Of a stretch of DNA of 64,000 nt, positions 37,765 to 49,574 are shown piece after piece. Where the stretch lies: assembly GCF_040939455.1 (NCBI RefSeq), contig NC_134117.1:53207001-53271000 (forward strand). The letters run 5' to 3'. The translations under genes were made by a program, and so were the position numbers. The notes under the pieces are model-generated. The model saw only the letters and a list, made by a program, of their open reading frames with translations. It was not told where the DNA came from and searched no databases. The number at the start of each line of letters is the position of its first letter. Position 1 is the stretch's first letter. This DNA is from Microcebus murinus. Lineage: Eukaryota > Chordata > Mammalia > Primates > Cheirogaleidae.

Positions 37765-37925
37765 TGGGCGAGAGGGAGGGGAGGGGGGCGGTGGGGGGAA
37801 CGGGGTAAGGAAGAGACAGAGATGAGAGGGAGACAAAGAGACAAAGAGGCTGAAAGAGACAGATACAGAAAGGGACGCAGAAGGAGAGACAGAGTGACTG
37901 GCAGAGAATGAATCCAAAAAAGACA
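37765..37925. repeat. GA-rich low-complexity tract
   Basis: About 160 bases are almost purely purine on the plus strand (GAGAGGGAGGGGAGG, then GAGACAAAGAGACAAAGAGG). Such tracts can form triplex DNA. Confidence 0.85.
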
Positions 37926-38439
37926 AGAGGATGGAGGGAGTCAGCGGAGCAGGAGGCAGAGCCGGCAGAGCCAGCGCGGCTCAGCAACTGGAAGTGGGGA
38001 GAGAGGGAATCCCGGGGGCACCGAACGCAGGCCGGGCCCTGTGCCCTGCATGAGAGCAGCGGGGTTGGCCTGGCCTGCACGATGGGGCTCTGGGAGCCGT
38101 GCAACTTTGTGACACTTTGTGACACAGCCATTCGGAGAGCCCCTCCAAATGCCAGAACCCCTGGAACCCCGGGGTGGCTGAGGGCAGGGCAGGGACATTT
38201 GTGGACTCGAATTTTGGGCCAGCAGGCCTTGAGGGCTGACGGAGCAGGGAGAGGGTGAATGTCCTAGTCTCTCTGGGATGGACAAGTCCCCTGTGCATCC
38301 ATGCCACTGCCTTGGCTTGAATGCCTCTAAGGTCAGGCAGCTCCCTCCCACACGGCCCCCCACTCCCACCCCAACCCCTGGAGAGCCAGCCTGAGAAGGT
38401 CTTTGCTAGACTGCCACTGTCCCCTGGCCTTGGCTGTGG

Positions 38440-38440
38440 G

Positions 38441-38472
<32 letters not shown>

Positions 38473-38476
38473 GCAT
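38440..38476. repeat. (TG)n microsatellite
   Basis: An alternating TG run ending in GTGCATGCACC. Confidence 0.95.
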
Positions 38477-41400
38477 GCACCAGGGCAAGCTGCAAGCCAG
38501 CGCATGAGGCCACAGGGCTGCCTGCGGGGAAAGATCCTGGGAGCTTTTCTCTGCACCCCCAAAGGAAGCAGGGCTGTCACTGCTTGATCCCTTATTTGAT
38601 CTCAAGGCCCTCCTGCCTCAGAGAAAGACTTCTGACAAATTCATTGCACTGAGATACTAGGACATTATTAATACTTGGTAACTCCCTCTAAAGAGGGCAG
38701 TTTTTCACCCAAAGCAACCCTGCACTTGTGGGGGAGGGGCAGGCAGTGGGGAGAGAAGCCGAGGGGAGGGCTACTCTCCTCGCCCTCACCTCCACCGGAA
38801 TCTCTCCTCCCATCTTAACTGGGGGCTCTTGGCAGGTGGGGGCCGTTTCTTCTGTGTCCTCCCTAATCAGGGCCCAGCAAAGTCCCTCCAGAGGGGCTCC
38901 CAGTGAGGGGCAGGGAGGTCACAGCCAGCAAAGCCTTTGCACCCATGAGCCACATCACCGAGCAAGAACAGACTAAGGTATGAGCCCCTGCGGTGGGTGG
39001 CTTGCTGTGTGGCCTTGGGCAGGTCATTGCCCTCTCTGAGCCTCCATTGCTCATCTGGGAAACTGAAGGTTTGGACTGTATGGTGTTTGAAGACTCCTCC
39101 AGCCACAGCGGTCCAAGGCTCTGGGCCTTTGACCCTGCTCAATTGCTGGTCAGTGCTCAGGCCAGGCCCCGAGTGCAGCAGGACAAGGTGCACAGACTCC
39201 AGATGGCCCAGTGGCCCTAGACCTGCCAGGCCACCAGACTCCTTCATCAGAAATGACAGGAGAATTCTTAGAGCTGGAGGCCTTTAGACACTCTGTTGTC
39301 TGACTACTCAGCGACAGGTGGAGAAACCAAGGCCTGGGTAGAGGGGTGGGTCACCCAAGTCCTGCAGCATGTTAGCATTGGGTCCAAATTACAAACAGAT
39401 CTCCCGCTACTCATTGCAGTTGGTGGGGCTTGGGGGTAAATCCTGGTGGGCTCCCTGACGGAAGTGAAAGGGCTAAGATAGGTTCTGAAGGAAAATGTGA
39501 GTGGAAAGAGGTGGGCAGGGTGGGTGTAACTGGCAGGTCTTCCAGGGAGGGGCTCACCCACTTCCACCCAGAAGCCAGCTGGGCAGGGACAGGGGATGGA
39601 TTGTCTACTTGTCCTTGGCCTGTGGACTCACCCTGAGGCTCCAGAAACCCCAGGCAAGGGCTAGCGTCTACATTGGCCTTTCTGCATTTGGCCTCTGGTA
39701 TGCAGAGATGGAGGCACATGTCCCTGTGGGCTGCGCCCGGGCCAGCAGCTGGACTGGGCCGGACATGGCCGTTAGCCAGCTGAGGAGCCGCCCGAGACAC
39801 CCACCCTGCAACTCAGAGAATGGGCAGCAACATGTCAGTTCCACGAGGCTGCAAATTTCCTTGTCACCCAAGAGGTTGACAACCATGGTTCGCCTCACTC
39901 ACCCCCAGTCCCCTCCGGGGCCTCCCTGGGCTGTGGAGTGTACAGAGAAGGTGCAGGGGGCAGGTCCAATAGACAAGATTTGGGGGAGGAGTGGACCTGG
40001 CCTCTGAGCTTTGGTCCCCGACCCTACCTCCCACTCGGCCTCCTACCCTCCTGGGCATCCCTCCCCACTGGCCGCGGATCCCACTGTCCTTGAGTCTGCT
40101 GGGCCAACTTCCCTCGCCAGGTGTCTACTCACACTGCCCCTGCCACCTGGAGCGCCCTCTTCTGTCCCCTTAATTGTCCAGATTCCTCCTTCGAGGCCCG
40201 GGTGAAGAATTCCGCCTCCAAGAAGCCTCCTACGGTTGCCCTAGCATAACCCTTAGACTCTGAGGCAGGTGAGCCCCTTTTGCTTTGTCAGCGACCGGGC
40301 TGGGGCTGCCTGGGCCGCCCGGACAGAAGGACCCGAGGCTGCACCCAGGCTCAGCTGGAAAGAGTTACGGATGGATTAGTGATGTCTGCCCAGGTCAGGG
40401 AGTGGAAGGCCGGAGCACCTTCCTTGCATTTGCTGTCTCTGCTGAGGCACCGGGGCCAATGTGGCCGTTTTATTTTATTTGTGCATGCTGAACTCCTCTC
40501 ATTTCTTTACCCCTCTCCTGCCCAGGGGAGACATGTCCCCTGATGGCAGGCACCCTGCCTCAGGCTTCCTCTGTGTCCCTTATCATGCTACGCACACATA
40601 AAGACCCAATAAACCTGAGGCAGGTGGAGGGCAGATAGTAAAATGCTGTCATTTTCCCTGGAGTTGGGGGCTATTTGCAGAGGAGGGACCTGGGGCTCCA
40701 AAGGGGGAAGGCATTTTCTCATGGTCCTGGGGGGAGGGAGTGCCGGCCAGGCTCTACCAGAGACTGGAGTCCCAGTGTGTCTTCCCTGACCTGAGGGGGC
40801 TTGCAGCCCAGCAGGGGCAGGGATCCCTAGGCTGTCCCTGCATAGTGTCTGGCCCCCACAGATGCCCGCCCCTTTTTTCATCTGAGACTCTGAGAGCATT
40901 CATTAGTGCACTTCCCTCCCACACGTGGGATCCGCACCTGTCCTCATTCCCATTCTACAGATGGGAAAATAGAGGAGTTCAGGGTTCCTGGCACGACTCC
41001 AGGGCCGATTCAGCAGGTTGTCAGTGGCTGCAGTGGCTCCAGCTCCACGAGCGGGCTGACCACGACCCCAGCTCGGGCCAGGCCCCAGGCTTGTCGAGGA
41101 GGTGGGGCTTTCCCTATGGATCTGCTGCAGAGAGTCCATGCTAGAAAGTCCCTGACGGGTTATGGATTCTGAGCCCCTCGTGACGCAGATGGAGGAAATG
41201 AGGCTCAGAGAGGGGCATGGGCTGGTCCTGGGCCACACAGCCTCCCTTGATGGACAGACCACCAGGTCCCCCAAGGCATGCAGAATAGAGGGAGAGTGGG
41301 GGCTGCCCACCTGGGCCTTTGCTGGGGCCCCACCCTGCCCAGGCCCCGAACACTGAAAAAGAGACCTGGCAGAATCCTCTGGCAGCCTGCCCTGGGCCAG

Positions 41401-41930
41401 CATGGCACTAGTTATGCCTTTGATTTCCACCCAGTGGGACGCGTTGAAGTCTCACCCATCCTGTGAGTGCAAGGAGAGCAAGACCCAGGCACTGAGGGAG
41501 GCCGTGCAGCAGGAGGGCCATGGCCTGGGCCAGGGGCTCTGAAGTTCTCAACTTGGCCACTAATAGATACCCTGGGGCGATTGGCCCTCTGATCTTATTT
41601 CCTTATCCCCAAATTGATCAGGGCATCTTTGCAGTCTTGTCTAGCTTCAAGTTCTCACTATAGTGTAAATGACCGATCGTAGAGCCTTCCCTGAGTCCAC
41701 CTTTGCAGGAGGGGGAGGGGAACGCCTGAAAGTGGAAACAGGATGCCAGAGGGTGCTGCAGGGATGGGTTAGGATATAGTCTGGGGAGAGAGTTGGGGGC
41801 TTGGACACCAAACCTGCTCCCGGTCCCCTCCCAGGTTGGCCTGCCTCCTCTCCCTCCCTTTCCTCCTCGACTTCCCCTTCTCTCCTCCTCTGTGCTCCTG
41901 CGGCAGCTGTTAATTCAGTCCTTCCCTCGG
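38477..41930. other. Intergenic, MIR-rich
   Basis: MIR cores are visible at about 38990-39090 (sense), 39265-39340, 40930-41000 and 41160-41290 (antisense). Between them I see unique GC-rich sequence and no supported gene. AATAAA at 40607-40612 has no gene attached to it. Confidence 0.5.
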
Positions 41931-42215
41931 CATGGTGCGTGGTGAAGAGCTGGCCCTCCGCCAGATTTGCATTGGTGGTTTATTGATTTAATTAAGCAGG
42001 GGCTATAAACAGCGCCCCCCTCCTCCGTCTGAGGACCATCCACGGGGCAGCTGGCTGGCATTAAGACCCAAGAAGGCTGCTGACTTCAGAGGCATCCTGA
42101 TTTAGGGACCTGTGTGATTCCTGTGACCTTCATTCCTCCATCCCCCTTGGATTCTATCACAAGTGCCATCGCAGGTGGCAGTGACAGTTTAATCATAGCC
42201 CAGAGCCTCTGCCGG
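41931..42215. promoter_or_regulatory. Candidate conserved non-coding element
   Basis: This holds an octamer ATTTGCAT (41965-41972), a homeodomain-type TTTAATTAA (41987-41995) and further AT-rich sites including GTTTAATCATAG, within non-repetitive sequence. It stands out from its GC-rich surroundings. The enhancer call is inference. Confidence 0.3.
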
Positions 42216-42738
42216 CGAGACAGCGCCTCAGTGGACGGCGGGCGGAGGGGCCGGGGAGCCCTGTCTTGCGTGCCGCCCCACCAGCCTGGATCCCACCTCC
42301 GCGGCGCTCCTCGGGCAGGTGCCCTGCCTGGCTCTCAGGGAGGGCTGTTCTTTTGTCCTTAACAATGGAGCCGCAGTGCTGAGGCCCTCGGTGTGCTTGC
42401 CTGTGCCCACTCTTGCCTGGCGTCTCCAGATGCCCTCATGCAGCCGGCATTTGCTGCATCTGCAAAAGGGGCAGGAGTGACTTTAGGTGACCTCGGCGCT
42501 CCCCACCCCCTCCCAGACCAGGGAGCACTGGCCAGGGGGACGGAGACCTGGGCAGCTGCCTGTCCTCCGCCTGCCTCTGCAGCCCCGCCTCCCAGCTGCT
42601 CCCTCTGGGCCTCTGTCCCTCTGCGTGTCAGTGAGGGGCTGGAGTCTGCACTGCCCAAGGTCCCTTCTAGCTCTGCAGTCACCTTTCCTCTTTCGTGGGG
42701 ACATGTTCTTATGCTGGGGAATGCCAGGCCCTGGGCTG

Positions 42739-42875
42739 GGCAGGATTCTCACAGCAGCTCTGCAAAATGGTCAGGGCAACCCCATCCCCACCTTAGAGAT
42801 GTGCAGCTCAGAGAGGTTGAGTGAGCTGCCTCAGGTCACACAGTTCTTAAATGCAGGGCTTGGTTTGAGCCTGGC
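42739..42875 (-). mobile_element. MIR, antisense
   Basis: 'gattctcacagcagctctgcaaaatgg', 'gtgcagctcagagaggttgagtgagctgcctcaggtcacac' and 'gggcttggtttgagcctggcc' identify a nearly complete MIR. Confidence 0.85.
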
Positions 42876-44640
42876 CAGTCTTGGGAGGGGTGGTGATGAC
42901 ACCGATGGGCCTCCCTGGCATCCTTCTAGCTACCTCTGTGTCGGCCCCTCCAGCAGCCACAAGGTCCCCTCCTCCCCAGAGCTCAAAGGAAAGGAACAGG
43001 TGGACACGGGGGATGAGACGCTGCCAGCAGTTTTGGGCCCTGTCCTCTGGAGAGGAAGACCCAGGCCCCAGGTTGGTGGTATACAGTTGGCCACTGGGAG
43101 CCAGGAGGCCGGGCAAGGACGGTGGAGTGCTGCAGAGTGACATCTTTGCAAGAGTGGGTCTGGGTGCAGGGGACATGCCTTGTGGCTCAGAGCCTGACAG
43201 CTGGCAGGGTCCTTGGAGGCCCATTGCCCAGATGAGAACACTGAGGCCCAAGGCCACACAGTCTGGGTGGAGGGCTTCCTGGGAGAGCCCAAGCCTGGCC
43301 CTATGCCGACTCTCCCCCGCTTGACACCCCTAGCCACCTGGACCAAGGTGGGCAAAATCAGCTTGCTAAGGCTCCACAGGGGTGGGGGCGAGTGGCCAGT
43401 GAGGTGGCGCTGACAAGAGGGCAGGTGGGAGGTGCCGTGGCAGGGACCTGCCCCACAGGTCTGTGTCAGCAGCATTTGTCTCACGAGTTCACAGCTGCTG
43501 GGAACACCTGGTCCACGTCCCACCTCAGCACCGCCCACCTCCCCTGCCCTGCCGGCCTCTGGCGCCCACTCCGCCTGCCTCTTGCCGGGCACTCCCTGCT
43601 GTCTCTCCTCTCCCAGCCTCTTTCCCGCTTTCCCCAGCTTGTCTGCATCTCTGTCTTTCTCTCCTCCATCTTGCATTCTCTGGGGCTCCCAGAATTGGTC
43701 ATGCCTGTCCCTTCCACTGGGCAGGGACCCCCTCCAGTCCCCAGCACCCACGGGGGAGACGTGGGCTGGAATGTGATCGATCGTCTGGGCTTGGGGCCTG
43801 CAAGGCTGGGGTCTTCGCGGTTCCCTGGCCGGCCTCTCTGGGCTCCCACCTCCTCCTCTGTAAAATGGGGCAAGTAACAGTCCTCGAGGGGGGGCAGTGA
43901 GGGCTGAAGCTCCCATGTTCCACGTCCAAGTTCACAGTTACTGCCACAGCCGTGCCACCTGCTGGCTCCCAGGCCTGGAGGAGCAGCAGGACTCCTGGCA
44001 GCCCTGATCCCCAAGCCCTTCCTCTCAGCTCCATCCTGCCCGGCGGGCCCCACCCATCCCGCATCCCTGACAAGTGGTTGTCACTCTGGGGTGACATGAC
44101 CATGGGCAGGGTGGGTTGACAGGTCGGGGTGGCACCACCACTGAGCTCTCGAAGCCTGCGTTTGCTTGTCTGTAAAATAGGAAGAACATGGTGGCCTCCC
44201 GCATGGGACTCATGCTCATTCTCATGTCCGTGGGAGCACAGAACCTTCCAGGGACGTCAGCAGGGCTCAGCGAATGGGCTGACTACTGTTGTTGAACTGC
44301 CCCCAGGGCAGGGAGGCCACGCCCTCCGAGGCTGCTCAGGGTGCTGGGACCGGCTGGCAGGGCCGTTCTGGGCGACACCTTGGTGTGTGGAGATGCTTCA
44401 GTGCCCCGAGGGGCTGCACCTCCGCCTGTCCCCTTCCCGTCCACACTGCTTCCACCTTCCTGTGGCCTCCCTCAGCACGGCCGCCCAGCCCACGCCTGGC
44501 ACCTGTTTCCCGCTGGTCTGCGCCCTCTCCCACGCCGGGACCTTGCAAACGCCTCCCAAGGGCCTGTCCTGCCCTCTTGCCTTCTCCGCTCCAGCTCCAC
44601 CCCCATTTGGAGGGATTAAAAAACAGGTCACTGGGGGTAC
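42876..44640. other. GC-rich intergenic sequence
   Basis: It contains MIR traces at about 43197-43290 and 43850-43900 and a CTCF-like motif. The longest open frame of the window (328 codons, 42930-43916 minus) is here. It crosses MIR sequence and is overlapped by several opposite-strand frames of 145-217 codons, so it is treated as chance. Confidence 0.5.
43952..43965 (-). promoter_or_regulatory. CTCF-like motif
   Basis: The minus strand reads CCAGCAGGTGGCAC, a full match to CCASYAGRKGGCRS. It lies in unique GC-rich sequence. Motif evidence only. Confidence 0.45.
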
Positions 44641-45560
44641 GTCTTAGTATAGCGTGCTCAAATCCTGAATGCATATGTAGCTCGCCGGATTTTCACAGGC
44701 GTGTACACCCGTGTAAATGCTTCACAGATCAAGATCTAGCACGAAATTGCAACAGCCCAGGAAGTTCCCCTGTGCCATTTCCAGTCCTCGACTTCCCCAG
44801 AGGTGACCTCTGTTCAGACGTGGGTCCCCAGGGTTGATTTCATCTGTCCTTGAGCCTCACGGGCACGGAACCGAACAGCACATACCGATTGCTGTCTGCT
44901 TTCTTCCCTTCAGCGTCACGCGTGTGAGATCCTCATATACGGTCGCCTGTATCCGTAACGTCATCTTCTTCATCGCTGTGCGGTATTTCGTTGCGTGGAT
45001 GTGCCATCGTTCATTTATCCATTTGCAGTAGGTGGGCATTGAAGTTATCTTCGGTCTGGGGCTCTTCCGAATAAAGCCGCCACGGCCATTTTTGCACAAG
45101 TCCTTTGCCAGTCGCATGCCTTCCTTTTTCTCGGGGAAGTAATCTCAGAGTGGACTTGCTGGGTTATAAGCAGGGCTGTGCTTAGCTTCAGTAAATATTG
45201 CCAACTAGCTTCCCAAGTAGTTGAAGCAATTAACACTCCCACTAGCATCGTGTAAGAGTTCTGGTAGCTCCACATTCTTGCCCACACTCAGAGTGTCATT
45301 CCTTTTTAATTTTAGAGTTTTTGGTGGAAGTATAATGCTCTCTCATTGTGCTTTCATTTGCATTTCCCTAGTGATGGATGGTGACAACTTTCCCCACGAG
45401 AATTGGACAGCTGGGTGTTATCTTTCGTGGAGCACCTGCTCAAGTCTTTTGCCAAAGTTTTAAACATTGAATTGTCTTTTTTCCTTGATTTGAGGTTTTC
45501 TCTCTCTCTCTCTCTCTTTTTTTTTTTTTACATTTTCTGGATTTGAGTCCTTTAGCAGAT
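44641..45560 (-). mobile_element. L1M/HAL1-like sequence, antisense, CpG-rich
   Basis: The plus strand has 'tcatttatccatttgcagtaggtgggcattg', 'gctgggttataagcagg', 'cattaacactcccactagcatcg'-like text and 'ctcattgtgctttcatttgcatttcccta', the antisense 3' part of an old L1. A (TC)n tract (45499-45517) and T-run follow. Confidence 0.75.
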
Positions 45561-46305
45561 ATATGTGTTAGTGTTACACTTTTTCATCTTAATCACCCAT
45601 TTTTCCACCCTTTTGGAACCCCCCGCCTGCCTAGAGGCTCGCCCAGCCGTGCCCTCTGCGGGGACCTCACCCTTCTCACATGCCATCAGGGCTGGCTTTT
45701 CCAGACCCCAGTCAACCCCTCCTCCTCCAGAGCGTCAGCTCCTCTGCTCCTGGCCAGCGACTCTTGCAGTGGATCTTCAAAGGGAGGGTCTAGGTATGGC
45801 CCAGGTTGCCTGGGACAGTCCTGATTTCCACCTACTGACACAGCATGGTTGTTAATAGCCCCTCCTGGAGGTCCAGAGGGGAGGGGACCTGGAGACGGGC
45901 GCCCAGGGACTGATCGGGAAGAGAACATTCATTTCAGGGACACACCTGGGGCCAGCCCTGACCGGCCTCCAGCGTGCCGTGTGCTCTCAGATGAATCCCT
46001 CACCCACTGTGCCTCAGTTTCTTCTTCTGCAGAACAGGAAGGATGAACCTTCGCTGGTCTCACTGGGCAGGTACGGGGGCAAATGAGATGTCAGACGACA
46101 GTGTCACAGGAGGCCGTGCAGACACGCAGATGTGCAGAGGCCTTGCTCCTGTCCTCCTGCAGCACCTGCTCTCGAGGGGGTGTATCAGACACACTTGCCC
46201 GGCAGCAGTCCCGTGTGGGGGACCCTGGGGGAGGCGTGTCGAGTGTGTTCATAGTGCGGGAGGTGTGTCCCAGCGGGGAACACCTGGCGGGATATGAGCA
46301 TCAGT
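45561..46305. other. Intergenic sequence
   Basis: A MIR-like core is present at about 45985-46060 ('actgtgcctcagtttcttcttctgc'). The remainder is unassigned. Confidence 0.5.
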
Positions 46306-46671
46306 TAAATCCAGGTGGTGAGGCCGGGCGCTGTGGCTCACGCTTGTAATCCTAGCTCTTGGGAGGCCGAGGCGGGCGGATTGCTCAAGGTCAGGAGTTC
46401 AAAACCAGCCTGAGCAAGAGCGAGACCCCGTCTCTACTATAAATAGAAAGAAATTAATTGGCCAACTGATATATATATAAAAAATTAGCCGGGCATGGTG
46501 GCGCATGCCTGTAGTCCCAGCTACCCGGGAGGCTGAGGCAGGAGGATCACTTGAGCCCAGGAGTTTGAGGTTGCTGTGAGCTAGGCTGACGCCACGGCAC
46601 TCACTCTAGCCTGGGCAACAAAGCGAGACTCTGTCTCAAAAAAAAAAATAAATAAATAAATCCAGGTGGTG
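46306..46671 (+). mobile_element. Full-length strepsirrhine-type Alu with 15-bp TSD
   Basis: The body (46322-46656) starts GGCCGGGCGCTGTGGCTCACG. It has the linker GAAATTAATTGGCCAACTG followed by ATATATATAAAA, and the right-arm block TGACGCCACGGCACTCACTC. The tail is A-rich with AAAT units. TAAATCCAGGTGGTG is repeated exactly at 46306-46320 and 46657-46671. It is less diverged than the other Alus in the window, hence the youngest. Confidence 0.95.
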
Positions 46672-46673
46672 GC

Positions 46674-47073
46674 TAGCATGCTTCCCTGAAAATAAGACAA
46701 GGTCTTATATCTATTTTTCCTCAAGAAGACACCCTAGGGCTTATTTTCAGGGATGTGTTATTTTTTCCCTCAAAGTTTCAGCTTGCAGCACGCACAGGAT
46801 GGCCGGGACCTGATGGGGGGAGCCTTGTTGGTGGGGCTGCCCGCACCTTTCCGGTCACCTCTGGGATAGTAGCTGTCACGATGGGGCAGATGAGAAGGGC
46901 TGCTCATCTTCTTTACCACTCCGCGACGAAATGCATGGGTTGTGCAGGTGTCCTGTGTAGCCACGCCCATCACTAGGGCTTATTTTCGGGGTAGGGCTTC
47001 TATTGCGCAAATGCTTAGAAATCCTGCTAGGGCTTATTTTATGGGTAGCTCTTATTTTTGGGGAAACACAGTA
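46674..47073. mobile_element. Tc1/mariner-like non-autonomous DNA element with TA flanks
   Basis: The left end TAGCATGCTTCCCTGAAAAT and the reverse complement of the right end, TACTGTGTTTCCCCAAAAAT, are imperfect inverted repeats starting at TA, each followed by AAG. Internally the phrase AGGGCTTATTTTC recurs at about 46735 and 46975, with variants near 47029 and 47052. No transposase frame is present in the 400 bp. The ends resemble a non-autonomous element family seen in several vertebrates, whose name I cannot give. It begins three bases after the TSD of the preceding Alu. Confidence 0.7.
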
Positions 47074-47099
47074 AATGTTCTTTTCTGTCCTTTTTCCCA

Positions 47100-47445
47100 T
47101 GCTTGAAATATTTCACAAGTAAATTTTTTTCTTTATGTATAATTGACAAATAAAAACTGTATATACTTACAGTGCAAAATGGGATGTTTGTTTACATGTG
47201 TACATTGTGCAAAGATTACCACAGTCAAGCTAATTAACGTATCCATCACCTCACATGGTTATTTTCTTTGGTGGTGAGAATATTTAAGATCTACTTTCTT
47301 AGCGGTTTTCAACTATTCAATATATTATTACTAACTCTGGTCACTAGTACTGTAAAGCAATCTCCAGAACTTCATCCTGTCTAACTAAAACTTTGTGTCC
47401 TTTGACCTATATCTAAATTTAATTTAAATTTATTTTAATTAGAAT
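47100..47445 (-). mobile_element. L1M 3' UTR, antisense
   Basis: 'ataattgacaaataaaaactgtatatac', 'gattaccacagtcaagctaattaacgtatccatcacctcacatgg', 'tttaagatctactttcttagc' and 'aacttcatcctgtctaactaaaactttgtgtcc' form a clear antisense L1M 3' UTR. Confidence 0.88.
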
Positions 47446-49560
47446 AAAAGGCATGGATTGGGCCCTTCCGGTGCTCTCAGTGGCTTGCAAAGGCTGCCCC
47501 TGGCTGCTCATCCAGCCACCAAGTGCTGACGAAGTGGCCCGCCAGACACTAACACCTGCACCTGCACCTTGGGACTTGGCGCCTTGGTTAAGGACACACG
47601 CGCCCACCCCCAGAGGCGGGGGGAATTGACTTTGCCGTCTCCCTCGGATGACCACTGGCTGAGGACAGGTGTGCGAAGGGCTGGGGGAGAGTGACATGGC
47701 ACCAGGGCTCTGCCAGGGGTGGTGCCAGGCCTGGGGCGGGAACGAGGTGGGACTGGCAAAGGTGAGCCCCACAGACTTTGAGGCCAGCGCGGGTGGGGGG
47801 ACCCCCACCAGGTCACAGCCCTCAGGTCTCTCGTTGTACCGGTGGTAAGGCCGAGACCCAGAGGGTGGTAGGACTTGGTCAAAGTCATGTGGGGCCAGAT
47901 CTCCCCACTGACTTCTTTTCCTAACTTGCCCCCATCTTGCCAGGGGGTCAGGAAGCATTTTTCTGAGTTCCGGAAACCTGCAGCTGCCCAGCACAGCTCC
48001 AGGCTTGTTTGACCTCTGTGTCTTGGACCCTAGGGTCCCGGGGAGACCCTGGGAGAGCCCAGGATGAGGAATGGGCAGCGCTGGGTCTGCAGCCGGCTTC
48101 CTGGCTGCAGAGTCAATTGTGCACGTCCCTCCCCGGCTCCGAGTCCCTGACGCTGGCCGTGCTGGGGGCGTTTACACCGCAGAAGCTGGCAAGTGCCGCG
48201 GGCCAGAGCTTCTCCCCGAAGGTAGGTGCCGGCCCACTGCCGAGGCCTCCCCACTTCCACCAAGGCCGCTCCACTCCATCTGGGGTTCTGGGTGATGCTT
48301 CATTTGAAGGAGGGTTATGCTGCTTTTTTAAAAAAACCCTGACAAATCATTGTTTTGGACCAGCCTATTTGTGTTGATCACGCCTGGGTATACCGAGCAA
48401 ACCTGTGCGTTAAGGACTAACCTTGACTAACTACTTTGTTTCAAACTGACTTCTGGCTTTGGGGCTATTCTGGGCTGGCAGGTGTTCCAAGCTAACCCAA
48501 GTGTTCTAGGATATCGTGCGTCTCTGGGCTAACCTGTTTGGTATTAAAGGGTGAGTTCTAGGCCAGCCTGGGCTAACTTATATGTCCGGTCCTGTGGGTT
48601 CTGGGATACCATAGGGACTTGCTCCAGGCTCCTCTGCGGAATCTTGGGGGGGGTCTCCCTGTCTTTCTCTTGGAGACAAGGACAAGGAGCAGAGCTCTGG
48701 TCCCCATCCCCTCTTAGTTCTCTAATGCTGAGAAAAGCCCTGTTTTCCTTCTGATAAATGAGAACAAGTAGACGCCACCAAAGAAAGGTCCTTCGGGGTA
48801 AGCACCTTGGGTGGCTCGGAAGGTCCAGAGCTGGCCTCCTCTGGGTTCGTGAGGCAGGGAGAAGATGCAACCAGCTCCGGCCTCGGCCAGCCTGGGCTGC
48901 TGTGGGCCGCGGGAGGGGGCCAGCCTATAGGAGAGCTCCCTGAAGGAAGGTGGGAACCTCATCAAAGACTCAGCTTCACCGAGTCTGGGATCCATTTTGG
49001 AATCCTTGGTGGAGAGACGGGATTTGAAGCTGTGAGGTTAGACAGGCTTAGAGAAGACGTTGGTGGCCTGCTCCCAGGGCTATGACTGCAGGGCTTCAGG
49101 GCTGTGAGGAGACGGGGGAGCAGATCAAGGCAGCTGCCCTGGGGCCCGAGAGGGAGGAGGCAGGGGCACAGGCTTAGAAAGGCAGAGAGGGAGTCTGGGA
49201 AATGGAGCTTAGTCTGACTCCTGAAGGGCTCTGAGCGTCCACACGGGGAAGGGTTACTTTGTTCCATCAGCAATAGGGAGCCATTGAAGGTTGATGAGCA
49301 GAAGACAGATGAGACAGACATGGCAGGCCTGGAAGCCCACTTAGTGGCTGTGAATAAGAGGGGGGCCTGGAGGTGGGGACTAGACTGTGCCCAGGCTAGG
49401 GTGCCCACATACATTTAAGGTTTTGGGTGACCTTGGGCTCCAGCTTCCTTTTCTGCAAAGCGGGGCAAGAATCCTAACCTTGCATAACAGGGCTGTTTTG
49501 TGGGGGACTCTGATGTACCCCATTTTCTCCCAGCACCACAGCCTGCCGGCCAGACACTGG
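47446..49560. other. Intergenic sequence
   Basis: No gene is supported. A MIR trace lies at about 47800-47890. At 48415-48580 the string CTAAC recurs five times (ACTAACC, ACTAACT, GCTAACC, GCTAACC, GCTAACT), a loose repeat I cannot classify. Confidence 0.5.
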
Positions 49561-49574
49561 CCACTAGGTGGCAG
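49561..49574 (+). promoter_or_regulatory. Strong CTCF-like motif
   Basis: CCACTAGGTGGCAG matches the CTCF core at every position, and the next bases CCGG keep it GC-rich. It is on the opposite strand to the motifs at 6878 and 43952. Motif evidence only. Confidence 0.55.

Noticed and set aside
40607..40612. AATAAA as a possible 3' end of an unseen gene
   Set aside because: No exon, splice site pair or homologous coding sequence is seen upstream; the hexamer is common by chance.
42930..43916. 328-codon minus-strand open frame, the longest in the window
   Set aside because: It lies in GC-rich DNA and is overlapped by long frames on the opposite strand. It crosses a MIR core (about 43197-43290), has a Pro/Gly/Arg/Ser-rich composition and shows no domain.
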